Below are positions 1 to 10,200 of a DNA stretch of 48,192 nt, piece by piece. The stretch spans positions 1-48,192 of the forward strand of contig CAXUEX010000005.1 of the NCBI GenBank assembly GCA_964250215.1, given 5' to 3'. Numbering within the stretch: position 1 is the first letter of the stretch; each line of letters begins with the position of its first letter. The DNA comes from DAIDJM01 sp964250215 (GTDB lineage: Bacteria; Pseudomonadota; Alphaproteobacteria; Acetobacterales; Acetobacteraceae). The translations under genes were made by a program, and so were the position numbers. The notes below the pieces were generated by a model. That model was given only the letters and a program-made list of their open reading frames with translations. It did not search any database and was not told the DNA's origin.

Positions 1-1
1 C

Positions 2-1015
2 TGCGGCGCCATGCTGCTCTCCATCGGCCTGCTCGATACTCATCCAGACTATTCCTGGCTCGATACAGACCTCGCCGACTTTGCAGCCAGCGCCGGCCAG
101 TATATCCCGTCCCTCATCGGCACCGCGCTCATGGTGCTCGCCATCGGCCTGTCGCAGCGCGTCACGCTGGCCTGGGGTGCGGCCATTGGCCTGCTGCTCG
201 CCGGCGCCGGCATCACCGCGCTGCAGGGTGAGCCCGATTGGGTGCCGGGCATCCTGGTGGTGGCCGCGCTTTCCATGGCGCCGTTCCGCGATGCGTATTA
301 CCGTCATGCGCGCCTGATCAGCCAGCCCCTGCGCCGCAGCACGCTGCTGCCGCTGCTCGCCTTGCTGGCGAGCGTGGTGTGGCTCGCTAGCTTCGAGCCG
401 CGCGTGCGCAATCTTGCGAAAACCAGTTGGTGGGAAGTGGTGCTCTCGCGCCACACGCCCACGCCACTGCGCTTGGCACTGGCGCTGGCGGCGGCCTTCG
501 GGGTTGCCGCATTGTGGGGCGTGATGCGTCCCGGCCGGGTGCGCTACGTGCCCTGGAACGCCGAGGGCAGGCTGCGTTATGCCGCGTTCGGCGCGCTGCC
601 GCCGCCCGAGGCCGACGGGCTGGTGCTGGGCGAGGCCGGACGCGCCGGGCTGCCGTTCCGCCGCTTCGGCCGGCTGCTGCTGGGCCTGGGCGACCCCGCC
701 GGCGCCGAAACCGATCGCGTTTCGGCCATCTGGCGGCTGCGCGATCTGGCGGTGCAAGAGGGCGGCGAAGCGGCGGTATGGCGCGCCGGCAGCCACTTCG
801 CGAAAATCTATCAGGATCTCGGGCTGTCGCCGCAGAAGCTCGGCGATGACGGATTGCCCGCGCCCGAAAGCCCCACCGCACGGCAGTTCCTGTTCTGCGC
901 GCCGGGAAGCGACGTGACGGCCCTGCTGCCGTTCCTGGAAAAACTCGGCCGCCGTCGTTTTTCTGTCGATCCGGCCGCGTCCGGCCCGCCACCGGACCCG
1001 AAACTTCTTATATAA
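2..1015 (+). CDS. MprF-like membrane protein, 3' part (5' end outside window)
   Basis: The reading frame is open from the first bases of the window, so the true start probably lies upstream; the first in-window ATG is at 11. Visible are several hydrophobic membrane segments in the first ~170 residues, then a soluble tail with a GDPAG motif, a WRLRDLA segment and a DLGLSPQKLG segment. These match the start of the DUF2156 acyl-transferase part of MprF (lysyl- or alanyl-phosphatidylglycerol synthase/flippase), a family that aminoacylates membrane phospholipids. After KLGDDG the protein runs only about 60 more residues and ends, whereas MprF normally continues much further through its catalytic half. 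It is therefore either a shortened family variant or a decayed gene. Only 86 bases separate it from the preferred glgX start. The family match is moderately sure; the activity is not. Confidence 0.6.
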   Translation, partial: CGAMLLSIGLLDTHPDYSWLDTDLADFAASAGQYIPSLIGTALMVLAIGLSQRVTLAWGAAIGLLLAGAGITALQGEPDWVPGILVVAALSMAPFRDAYYRHARLISQPLRRSTLLPLLALLASVVWLASFEPRVRNLAKTSWWEVVLSRHTPTPLRLALALAAAFGVAALWGVMRPGRVRYVPWNAEGRLRYAAFGALPPPEADGLVLGEAGRAGLPFRRFGRLLLGLGDPAGAETDRVSAIWRLRDLAVQEGGEAAVWRAGSHFAKIYQDLGLSPQKLGDDGLPAPESPTARQFLFCAPGSDVTALLPFLEKLGRRRFSVDPAASGPPPDPKLLI

Positions 1016-1101
1016 GGCGCAACCGCTTCGCGCGCAGTCTCGTTGTGGCCGGGAATTCCCGGAGCCCCCCGCCCATGATCTCGTTCCCGAAAAGGTCGCG
1101 T

Positions 1102-3201
1102 ATGTCCGAAGGCTCGCCATATCCGCTGGGCGCCACCTGGGATGGGCTGGGCGTGAATTTCGCGTTGTTTTCGGCCAATGCCACCAAAGTGGAACTATGC
1201 TTGTTCGATGCCGATGGCGAACGCGAAACCGATCGCATCGAACTGCCCGAATACACCAACGAAATCTTCCACGGCTATGTGCACGATACACGGCCGGGCA
1301 CCGTGTATGCCTATCGCGTGCACGGCCCCTACGCACCGGAAGCCGGGCACCGCTTCAACCCCAATAAGCTGCTGCTAGACCCCTATGCCCGGGCCCATGT
1401 CGGCGAGCTGAAATGGGATCCCGCCGTGTTTGGCTACGAAGTGGGGAATGACGAAGCCGATCTGTCCTTCAGCGAAACCGACAGCGCGCCCTTCATGCCG
1501 AAATGCCAGGTGGTGGATCCAGCTTTCACCTGGGGCCGCGCGAACAAGCCGCAGGTGCCATGGGAACGCACGGTGTTCTACGAAATGCACGTGCGCGGCT
1601 TCACCAAGCGGCATCCCGCCGTGCCGGAAGCGATGCGCGGTACGTTCGCCGGTCTCGGCACCCAGGAAGTGGTGGATTACCTGCGCGCGCTCGGCATCAC
1701 CTCGGTGGAGTTGCTGCCGATCCACACCTTCGTGAACGACGATTATCTGGAGCAGAAACAGCTTCGCAATTACTGGGGCTACAATACCATAGGCTTCTTC
1801 GCGCCCGAACCGCGCTACGCCATGAGCCCCGGTTTCGCGCATGCCGAGTTCAAGCAGATGGTGGCCCGCCTGCACGATGCCGGGCTCGAGGTGATCCTCG
1901 ACGTGGTGTACAACCACACCGCCGAGGGTAACGAAATGGGCCCCACGCTCTCCTTCAAAGGCATCGACAACGCCAGCTATTACCGCCTGATGCCCGACAA
2001 CCCGCGCTACTACATCAACGACACCGGCACCGGCAACACCGTGAACCTGTCCCACCCGCGCGTCATCCAGATGGTCACCGACAGCCTGCGCTACTGGGTA
2101 TCGGAGATGCATGTCGATGGTTTCCGATTCGATCTCGGAACTATACTGGCGCGCGAACCGCACGGCTTCGACGAGCAGAGCGGATTTCTCAAGGCCTGCA
2201 GCCAAGACCCCGTGCTCGGCGGCGCCAAGCTCATCGCCGAGCCGTGGGATCTCGGCCCCGGCGGCTACCAGGTGGGCGGCTTCCCGCCCGGCTGGGCCGA
2301 GTGGAACGACCGGTTCCGCGACACCGTCCGCAGTTTCTGGAAAGGCGATGTCGCCGTGCGCGACCTAACCGACCGCCTCTGCGCCAGCGCCCAGGTGTTC
2401 AACCGCCGCGGCCGCAAGCCATGGGCCAGCGTGAACTTCATCACCGCGCATGACGGTTTCACGCTCAACGATCTCGTCAGCTACAACGACAAGCACAACG
2501 AAGCCAACGGCGAAGACAATCGCGACGGCAACGACAACAACGAAAGCTGGAATCACGGCGCCGAAGGCGTCACCGAGGATCCCGAGATCAACGCGCTGCG
2601 CGAACGCCAGATGCGCAATATGCTCGCAACCTTGCTGCTCAGCCAGGGCACGCCCATGCTGCTCGCCGGCGATGAATTCGCCCGCACGCAGAGCGGCAAC
2701 AACAACGCCTATTGCCAGGACAACGAAATCGGCTGGGTGGACTGGAACATCCAGGAGAAGGGCGAGGCGATGATCCGCTTTGTCCAGATGCTCACCCGCC
2801 TCCGCCGCGAATACCCCATCCTGCGCCGCGGCCGCTTCATGAGCGGTGATTACAACGAAGCGCTGGAACTGCGCGACGTTACCTGGATCAACGCCAATGG
2901 CGAGGAGATGGGGGATGCTGATTGGGGCGACGGCAACATGCGCTGCTTCGGCATGTTGATGGACGGCCGCGGCCAGGAAACCGGCATCCGCCGCCGCAGC
3001 CGCGACATCACATTGCTGCTGGTGCTGAACGCGTATCACGACGTCGTGAAGTTCACCCTGCCTGACTGCACCGACGGCAAGCACTGGCGCCTGCTGTTCG
3101 ACACCAACACGCCGGATGCCGCGCGTGAGGAGCCGTTCGATATCGGCGATGTGTACGACGTCACGGCCCGCTCGACGCTGCTGTTCCGCCTGAACGCCTG
3201 A
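1102..3201 (+). CDS. glgX: Glycogen debranching enzyme GlgX (GH13 isoamylase type)
   Basis: Cytoplasmic enzyme that hydrolyses alpha-1,6 branch points of glycogen limit dextrins. The N-terminus reads GSPYPLGATWDG, the usual opening of the CBM48 domain in GlgX. All four GH13 regions are present: region I around D267-H272 (DVVYNH), region II DGFRFD with the nucleophile D344, region III with the acid/base E380 (AEPWD), and region IV H450-D451 (AHDG). The length of 699 residues is normal for the family. The start at ATG 1102 is preferred because AAAGG lies about seven bases upstream and the protein then begins at the conserved position. ATG 1075 and GTG 1045 are in-frame alternatives. No glgA, glgB or glgC lies downstream, so any glycogen cluster would have to extend upstream of the window. 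Confidence 0.95.
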   Translation: MSEGSPYPLGATWDGLGVNFALFSANATKVELCLFDADGERETDRIELPEYTNEIFHGYVHDTRPGTVYAYRVHGPYAPEAGHRFNPNKLLLDPYARAHVGELKWDPAVFGYEVGNDEADLSFSETDSAPFMPKCQVVDPAFTWGRANKPQVPWERTVFYEMHVRGFTKRHPAVPEAMRGTFAGLGTQEVVDYLRALGITSVELLPIHTFVNDDYLEQKQLRNYWGYNTIGFFAPEPRYAMSPGFAHAEFKQMVARLHDAGLEVILDVVYNHTAEGNEMGPTLSFKGIDNASYYRLMPDNPRYYINDTGTGNTVNLSHPRVIQMVTDSLRYWVSEMHVDGFRFDLGTILAREPHGFDEQSGFLKACSQDPVLGGAKLIAEPWDLGPGGYQVGGFPPGWAEWNDRFRDTVRSFWKGDVAVRDLTDRLCASAQVFNRRGRKPWASVNFITAHDGFTLNDLVSYNDKHNEANGEDNRDGNDNNESWNHGAEGVTEDPEINALRERQMRNMLATLLLSQGTPMLLAGDEFARTQSGNNNAYCQDNEIGWVDWNIQEKGEAMIRFVQMLTRLRREYPILRRGRFMSGDYNEALELRDVTWINANGEEMGDADWGDGNMRCFGMLMDGRGQETGIRRRSRDITLLLVLNAYHDVVKFTLPDCTDGKHWRLLFDTNTPDAAREEPFDIGDVYDVTARSTLLFRLNA

Positions 3202-3268
3202 TCCGGCCGGGGGTGAACCGGCAAGGGCGCCGGCCGTTCTCGCCATGCCAGAAAGCAGGAGCGCGCCC

Positions 3269-3451
3269 ATGTCGGCCCACAAGCCGCCGGTTCCACCAGA
3301 GCAACAAGCCCCGCACGCGGGCGGCCGAAATGCACCCGATCCCGCTGTGCCGCCGCCGTCTCGCCGAGGCGATACCAACACCGCCGAGCAGGGCACCCAA
3401 GGAAACATACGCGAAAACACCACGAACACAGGCTATCAGCAGGACCGTTGA
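3269..3451 (+). CDS. Small hydrophilic protein with a GYQQDR C-terminus
   Basis: A 60-residue protein without hydrophobic segments, rich in Pro, Gln, Asn, Arg and Thr. It ends in a Gly-Asn-Ile-Arg-Glu-Asn-Thr-Thr-Asn stretch followed by GYQQDR. I recall this tail from small unnamed proteins in Acetobacteraceae and Rhizobiales, but know no function for it. The start at 3269 is chosen over an in-frame ATG at 3245 because AGGAG lies about eight bases upstream of 3269. It is followed after only three bases by another small hydrophilic gene and then, with overlap, by a TspO-like gene, so the three are probably co-transcribed. It is probably intrinsically disordered; a stress role would be a guess. 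Confidence 0.65.
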   Translation: MSAHKPPVPPEQQAPHAGGRNAPDPAVPPPSRRGDTNTAEQGTQGNIRENTTNTGYQQDR

Positions 3452-3454
3452 ATC

Positions 3455-3676
3455 ATGGCGAATGACCAGACCGAACGCTTCGGCGGCCCCGGCAGCAGCC
3501 ATCAGGACCGGGATCAGCCGGGCAAAAACCATCAACCCACCGGCCATAAATTCGGCGGTGAACGCGCCGGTGCGCCGCTTCCGCCGGGTTCGCCCACAAA
3601 CACCCGCAGCAGCCGCGTTTCCGGCGGCGGCGGCGAACGCGACCGCCACCACACGCATACCGGCGAGCGTTCATGA
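3455..3676 (+). CDS. Small disordered hydrophilic protein
   Basis: A 73-residue protein made almost wholly of Gly, Pro, Arg, His, Gln, Ser and Thr, with no membrane segment, signal peptide or recognisable domain. It begins three bases after the preceding small gene, with AGGACC upstream as a weak ribosome site, and its stop overlaps the ATG of the TspO-like gene as ATGA. This tight packing is the main reason to believe it is translated. I recognise no family. The composition (many His, Arg and Gly near the C-terminus) suggests a disordered protein that could bind nucleic acid, polyphosphate or metal, but that is speculation. Confidence 0.5.
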   Translation: MANDQTERFGGPGSSHQDRDQPGKNHQPTGHKFGGERAGAPLPPGSPTNTRSSRVSGGGGERDRHHTHTGERS

Positions 3677-4155
3677 CCGCGAAAGACCGGGTTCTGCCCG
3701 CCGCCATCGCCGCCGGCACCGTGCTCACAGCCACGCTGGCGGGTAGCCAGTTTTCACCACGGAACAAACGGGCTGCCCGCTGGTATGCTTCGCTGCGCAA
3801 GCCTAGCTACACGCCGCCGGGGCCGGCAATAGGTGCCGCGTGGATGGTGCTTGACGGTTTTCTCGCCTATGCCGGCTATCGGCTGCTCGCGCGTCGCCAT
3901 CAGCGCGGCGCCGCCCCGGCGATCGCCGCCTGGGCGGCAACCGTGAGCGGGCTTGCCGGCTACCCCGCGGCATTTTTCGGCGAACGCAGCACCGTCGCGG
4001 GTGCGGCCGCCTCCGCCGCGATGTGCGCCGCCGCCACCACCACGTCCATCACCGCAGCCAGCGTCGATCCCGTGGCCGCTGGCGCGATGGCGCCACTCGC
4101 CCTATGGACCGCCTTTGCCACGCTGCTGAGCGAAGAGTTGTGGCGGCGTAACTAG
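3673..4155 (+). CDS. tspO: TspO/MBR family membrane protein
   Basis: A 160-residue protein with about five hydrophobic segments, the normal size and layout of TspO/MBR (tryptophan-rich sensory protein, homologous to the mitochondrial translocator protein). The diagnostic stretch is WYASLRKPSYTPP at about residues 37-49, followed by GAAWMVLDG where typical members have GPVWTVLY. It ends in a charged LWRRN. Members bind porphyrins and other hydrophobic ligands and influence tetrapyrrole and stress responses in bacteria. The rest of the protein is unusually rich in Ala and poor in Trp compared with classic TspO, so it may be a divergent branch. The start overlaps the previous stop (ATGA), implying translational coupling with the two small hydrophilic genes. 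Confidence 0.8.
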   Translation: MTAKDRVLPAAIAAGTVLTATLAGSQFSPRNKRAARWYASLRKPSYTPPGPAIGAAWMVLDGFLAYAGYRLLARRHQRGAAPAIAAWAATVSGLAGYPAAFFGERSTVAGAAASAAMCAAATTTSITAASVDPVAAGAMAPLALWTAFATLLSEELWRRN

Positions 4156-4180
4156 CCGGGGCTGCGGCATCATGCCCCGG
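4156..4180 (+). terminator. Candidate terminator hairpin after tspO
   Basis: Immediately after the stop codon the sequence forms a perfect 7-bp stem, CCGGGGC (4156-4162) with GCCCCGG (4174-4180), around an 11-base loop. There is no clean run of T after it, so it would be an imperfect intrinsic terminator. Its position between two convergent genes makes a termination role reasonable. Confidence 0.4.
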
Positions 4181-4265
4181 TGGGTCCATGGAGGAGACCT
4201 GGCCTTCTTTTCCCCCAAAAAGCCTACCGTAAAACTGCAACAGACTAATTGGCGGCTTCCAGCTC

Positions 4266-4284
4266 ACGGCCTCACAATGGCCGT
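4266..4284 (-). terminator. Short hairpin downstream of the tpsA stop
   Basis: A perfect 6-bp inverted repeat, ACGGCC (4266-4271) and GGCCGT (4279-4284), with a 7-base loop, 13 bases past the - strand stop codon at 4298. It has no T tract on the - strand, so it is a weak terminator candidate. Confidence 0.25.
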
Positions 4285-4297
4285 CGCACGACCCTTA

Positions 4298-7200
4298 TCA
4301 GATGCCGCCCTTGCGGCGGGTGTCCGGGTTGTCACTGCCGATCGCAAGGATGTCCACCTCCACGATCGAGGCCTCTTCGGCGGCGGCCTGCTGCGGCTGC
4401 GTGGTCTGTGCGGCGGCGGTAGCGGCGCCGGCGGCGGAGGCGGCTGCGGCGACGGCGTTGACGCTCGGCGCGCTCACGGTTGGCACGCCGGTTGTCTTGC
4501 CGCCGCTCGCGATGTTGGCGCCGTTCACCACGGTCAGCGCCGCGACGTTCACGTTGCCGGAGGAGCGGATGCCGGCTTCGCCCGCGTCGATGGTGCCGAA
4601 CGGTGCCACGAGATTGATGCTGCCCGCCGGCACGGAGGGGATCGGCGCCAGCGTGGCGATACCGGCGCCGGCGCTGGGCGTGGTGGGCGATAGCTGGATG
4701 TTTCCGTAGCCGTCGTAACTGATGCCCACCGGCGGGACGAGAATGGTATTCTTGGCGCCGCGGCCGGCGTTGATTTCGCCGTCCGACGACATCCAGATCA
4801 GGATATTGCCGCCGAACGTGGTCAGGACCCGGCTCTGGCCGAGCGTGACGCTGCCATAGGAATACATCTCGATGTCGCCGGAGCCTTGCGTGAGCACGCC
4901 AGCGCTTGGTTGCGGCACGATGCCGTAATTGCCGAGCAGCGTTTGGCCGTAGGGAACGAGCGTGGTGATGCCGCCGCCGAAGTTGGTTCGAATTGCGCTG
5001 TCGTAAAGATTGGTGAACAGGCCGGAACCATTCCGCCCGCTCACCTCGCCGCTGAACAGCGTAAGGTTGCCGCCGGCTGGCGGCGAGCGACCGCTTGCAT
5101 CCGTGTTCGGGAACAGCGCATGGATCGCGTCCTGGCCTTCCAGATAGGAGTGATAAAAGCGGCTCGCGGGGTTGTTGGTATCGAGGCCGCTCTGGTTCAG
5201 CTCGGCGAAATAGACAGTGAGCAGGAAGGTTGTCTGTTCCGCTTCGGACAGCGTGAGGAAATAGGCGAGCGCGCCGGCCCCGCTGCCTGTGTAGCCGCGT
5301 GCCTGCAGCCATGCGAGCAATTGGGTTTGATAGGTGCGCGCCACCTTGCCTTTCTGGTCCTGCAGCGGCGTCGTGGGGTTCGCAAGGTTGGCCGGATCGA
5401 GATAGAGCTTTGCAAAACCGGCGAGGTCGGTGCCGCCGTTCAGGCCGGCCAGCACGGTGATGCCGGCGCCGCTGTCGCGCGTCGCCGCGGTGAGCGCCGC
5501 GCCGATTTCGCCGACGCTGTCCAGCACGCCTTGATCGCCCTGATAGACGTTTCGGCCGGCTTCGACGAGAAGCGAGCCGGGTCCCGCAACATTCACGTTC
5601 GCATAAATGATGTCGCGTCCGGCCTGAACCACCGAAAAATCGGTCGCGCTGTTGTCGAGGAAAAGATCGGGGGGCGTGCCGGCCGGTGTTTGCGAGCCGT
5701 TGCTGGAGCTCAGGTAGCTCACGCCGCCGGTGGCTACCACGTCGCGTCCGGCCTCGATCTGCACCGCGGTCGCGCCGATATAGGCGGGGGTTCCGCTTCT
5801 CGCTTCCGTGGTGGTGACGGCGCCCGTCTCCAGCCCGACGATGTCGCCGGTGAGCGCGTAGAACAGCGTTTCGTCGCCGCCCGCGTGCAGCGTTCCGGTG
5901 GCGCTATCGACGATATTGGGATTGTTGTGCGCGATGCCGCCTGCGATGATGGCGCTGGGGAGTTCGCTCGATACCGATACCGCGGCACCGGAGGCTTCGA
6001 TGCGCAGCGGCTCGGGGCTCGAGTTTAGCGGGCTCGTGGCGACTCCCTGGCCGTCGAAGATGGAGCCGCCGGCGAGCAATGCCAGCGATCCGCGGGACGA
6101 TGGCGCAAGCTCGAGATTGTCGATCGCGCCGTTTTTGCCGAGCAGGTAGATGTTGCCGCTGGCCGCCGTCACGTCGAGCTGTGCTGGGTAGTACATTGTC
6201 AGATAAGCTGCGGAATCGACCGAAAACACCGGGTCGTTCGACCCCGGATTATCCCCGATCGGCGCAACGTTGCCGCCGGCCGAAAACAGCGCGAGCGAGC
6301 TGGTGGGCTGGTAGAAGGAAAAGCCGAAATTGAAACTGGGCTGCTTCGTGGGTGCGTTGGCTTCGCCGCCGGCGCCCGACAACGCCAGATCGCCACGCGC
6401 ATCGAGGCTTGCTGCGGTGTCGCCGAGCACAAGGACGGGCCCCGCGGTGAAGAATGCTGATTCTGCAACAAACGGATCGAAGGCTCGCGGATCGGCGGCA
6501 ACCGGGCTGTACTGCGGCAAGACCTGCCCGACTGTTGCCGCCGAAAGCGAAAGACTGCCGCGGAGATCGGAAATCAGGCCGAACGCGTCGTCAGAACTGA
6601 TCGATCCAGGAATGTTCGTTCCTGGGTTGAAGGCTTGTCCGGCTGTCAGCGAAACGTCGCCGCCGCCGAACACCGACACCGCGCCGCCGGCCGTCTTGTA
6701 GCCGGTCGTGGTATCGACGATCTGCAGCCCCGTCGTGGTCGTTTTGCTGATGCCAAGCCCGGTCCCGGCATCCGCACCCGCCATCACGGTGACGTTACCG
6801 CCGGCAAGCGCACCAATGCCGGTAAATCCCGTCACGCCATTCAGCTTCGTGTAGGACGCGAAATTCAGCCACCAGGATGCGCTGTCGTGTTGCAGCCAGA
6901 CCGACATCTGGTCGCTGCTGGTGAAAGCCGCCGTTTCGAAAATGTAGCCCCCGACGTTGCCGCCCGCCGCGAGCAGCACATCGCCGCCGCCGGTGGTGAA
7001 GTAATGCCCGGCAGCGTTGGGCGCCCCGGCGGCTTGCGTGCCCGCGGTATAGACGCCGAAGGCCGAGTCCTCGCTGAAATTGCCGCCCGCCAGCAATTCG
7101 AGAGAACCCGTGCCGGTACGAATGAACGAAATATCCTCGCCCGGCACGGGGCTGCCGAGCTTGTGCGCGTCGCTCAGCACCAGGCTCCCCGGCGTTGGAT

Positions 7201-10200
7201 CGGTTGCCGACGCCTGGGCGGCAAGTGCTGCTTCAGGCGTTACCGCGCGGCTATCGGCACCGGCCAGATCGGCGCCGGCCACCAGGCGCATGGACCACGA
7301 GAGGTCACCCGCGTCCAGCATTGGCGCCAGCGATGCCGAGGTGAGGGTTTCGGTATGGCGGTGCTTGCCGCGGCCCACCGTGAGCGTGATCGCGCCGGTG
7401 GGCAGGAAGCCGTCGGTCAGGCTGCCGGCAACCGTGAGATTGTCCGCCGCGCGCAGCCAAAGCACGCCCGGTTCGCCGGAGCCGTACACCGACTGATTGA
7501 GCTGTGAGGAGGGGTTGACGCTCGCGTAGCGATATTCCGAGAGGTCGATTTCGCCGCTCACCGTCAGATCGTTGCCAGAGGCGGCGTTGCTGTCGATCTC
7601 CACGCCCGGGCGCAGGTGGAACACGCTGGCGTAAGGTCTCGCGAGGCCGGCGAGTTCGGTCGCGAGCGGGCCGGCGAGCCCACCGTTCGTGACCGTATTG
7701 GCGATGAAGGCCTGGCTTTCGGTGGCAATGGCGTTCAAATCGGTCTGCGTCAGCGTGCCAGTGAGCGTGTCGCCAGCCACCGTCTGGCCCGGCGTGTAGG
7801 TGCGGAACGCATTCACAGCGATCGTGCCTGCACCGGTCACGTTCACCGGGCTGCCGGCTGCGATATTGGCGTTCGCGTTATCGGCGCTGCGCGGCACATC
7901 GAGCTCGAGGTCGCCGAGCGCCAGGCCGCCTGGTCCCGCCATCAGGATGGAGGCGCCCGGGGACAGCGTGAGCGTGCCGGGATTGGCGGCGTTGCTTGCC
8001 ACTGAGAGCTCTACGTGCGGAACATTCTCGGCGGCGATCAGTGTGCCGAAATAGTCGGTGTGCAGCGCGGTCTCGTGCGCGTCGAGCACGGCGGATGCGC
8101 CGAGCGTGAGGTTTCCTGTCGCGGCGAGGCGGATGCTGCCGGGGGTCAAGCCGCTCGCATCGAGCATGCCGTCGATGGTGAGGGAGCCCTGATCGACGGC
8201 GATGGCGAGGGTTTCGGCGGTGATGGTGCCGGTAACGGTGAGATCGCCTGGGCCTGTCTGCTCGAAGCTGCGCGCGCGTTCGAACCCGCCGGCGTCGAGC
8301 GCGCCGTTCAGCGCCGCGAAATCGCCGAGCGTTGTGCCGGTGATGCCGATGGAGGCGGAGAGCGCCGGGCTCGAGCCCGCGCCCAGCAGCGCACCGCCGA
8401 GCGTGACGGCGCCCGTGGGTGCGACGATGCCGATTGTGCCGGAAGGCGCGTCGCTCGAAGAGACGTCGATGCGGGATCCGGCGGCCAGGTCGATGGCGCC
8501 CCCCGTGCTGGTCAGCAGGGCGGTGCCGCCGTTGCTGCCACGCGACGCGGTGAAGATGTTCACGGCGGATCCGGCGAGGTCGATGGCAGCGCCGGATGCC
8601 AGGCTGATGTTGCCCGAGGTGGTGACGGCGAACCGCCCGCTGGGAAGGCTGACGGTGGAGCTGTCGGTGAAGCTTGAAGCGGCGATGTCGATCTCGCCGC
8701 CCAGCCCGCCGGCGGATCCCGCGGCGGTGCCATTGCCGGCAAGTGCCACTGCGCCGCCGGCCGTGATGCCGAGCACCGCGCCCGGCGCCGTGGTGAGCTG
8801 CGGTGTGGCAAGCGTGAGATCGCCGCCGGTGCCGGTCGTGCTCGTGCCGTTCGAGGTCTCCGATTGGTACACGGTGAGCGTCGAGCGGTTGTTGGCGCTG
8901 ACCGAGACGGCGCCATCGAGCGCCACACCGGCGAAACCGAGCACCGTGTCGGAGAGCGCCGTCTGGTTCTGACTCTGCGCGTTTGCCGCGTAGCCGAGCA
9001 CCAGGCGATCCGCCTCGATGGCGAGCTGGCCCACACCGGTGCCGGGCGCTCCGGCCACAGGCACCCCCGGCGTGGCGCCGGGAACGCCCGTCCACACCAC
9101 CGTGCCGTCGCGGATGGTTGCGGTGTCGGCAGCGCCGCCGAGGCCGAGGATCGCGGGCGTTGCGAGCACCAGCGTATTGGCTGCCGAGGCGCTGAGGTCG
9201 AGCGAGACATTTCCCGCCAGCGCCAGCCCGGCGCCGGCGTCGAGTTCCAGGCTTTGCACAGCCGGCACGCCCGCGCCCTGGCCGCCCGCGAGCAATGCGT
9301 CGATCTTTGCCTGGGTGAGCACGAGACCGTTCGCCTGGGAAGCACCCGCATCGGCGCCTTCCAGCGTGATCGTTCCGCTGCCAAGCGTCAGCGTCGGCGC
9401 GCCGAAGGTGACGTTGGCGCCGACGGTGAGGTTCTGCGGCGTGAACAGGCCGACGATTTCGCGCGCGGCCAGCAGCGCGTTGCCGCCAGCGCCGCCGCCG
9501 ATATCAATGGTGGCCTTGCCCGTGCTGCTGGGCGTGACAAGGAAATTCTGGTTCGACAGCAGCACGAGCGCGTCGGCACCGTTGGAAAACAGCTCGCCGG
9601 AGTTGGAGTTCGGCAGCAGTGCCGTCTCACCGAGCGTGGAGAGGGTGGCGCCCGCATCGATCGCGACGTCTTTGGCGGCGATGACAGCGATCGTGTCGGC
9701 GCGGAGGAGGGCGCCGACGTCGATCGTGACGGTGCTGGCTGCGCCGGCGAACGGGGCGGTCGGGCTGCCGGTGGTGAAATGCTGAAAGCCGTCGCCGAGG
9801 ATAAGCGCGGCCGGGTTGAGCGCGTCGAGCCCCGCGGCATCGGCTGAAACGGCGCCGCGCTGCGCGAGATCGCCGGGGCCCAGGATTTCGAGATTGCCGC
9901 CGGCCGCGGGCTGCACGACGACGATCGCGCCGTAGCCGCTTGTTGCCGCCTGATCCTGTGTTGTGCCGGCGAAGGTGAAGCCGACCGGCAACGGCTGCGG
10001 CGGCCGTGGCCTGCCGTTCTTTTTCGCCTGCTCCATCGGGGCGGTGAGCGTGAGGATCAGGTCGCCTGCATCCACCGGCAGGAAAGGCCGCGCGTTGCCG
10101 AACAGGGCCGCGTTCTGCACCGCGAAGCTGGCGAAGCCTTCTTCGTCATAGGTGGAATAATCGCGCACCGCCGCGCTGGTGGTGAAGTCGGCGAGAACGG

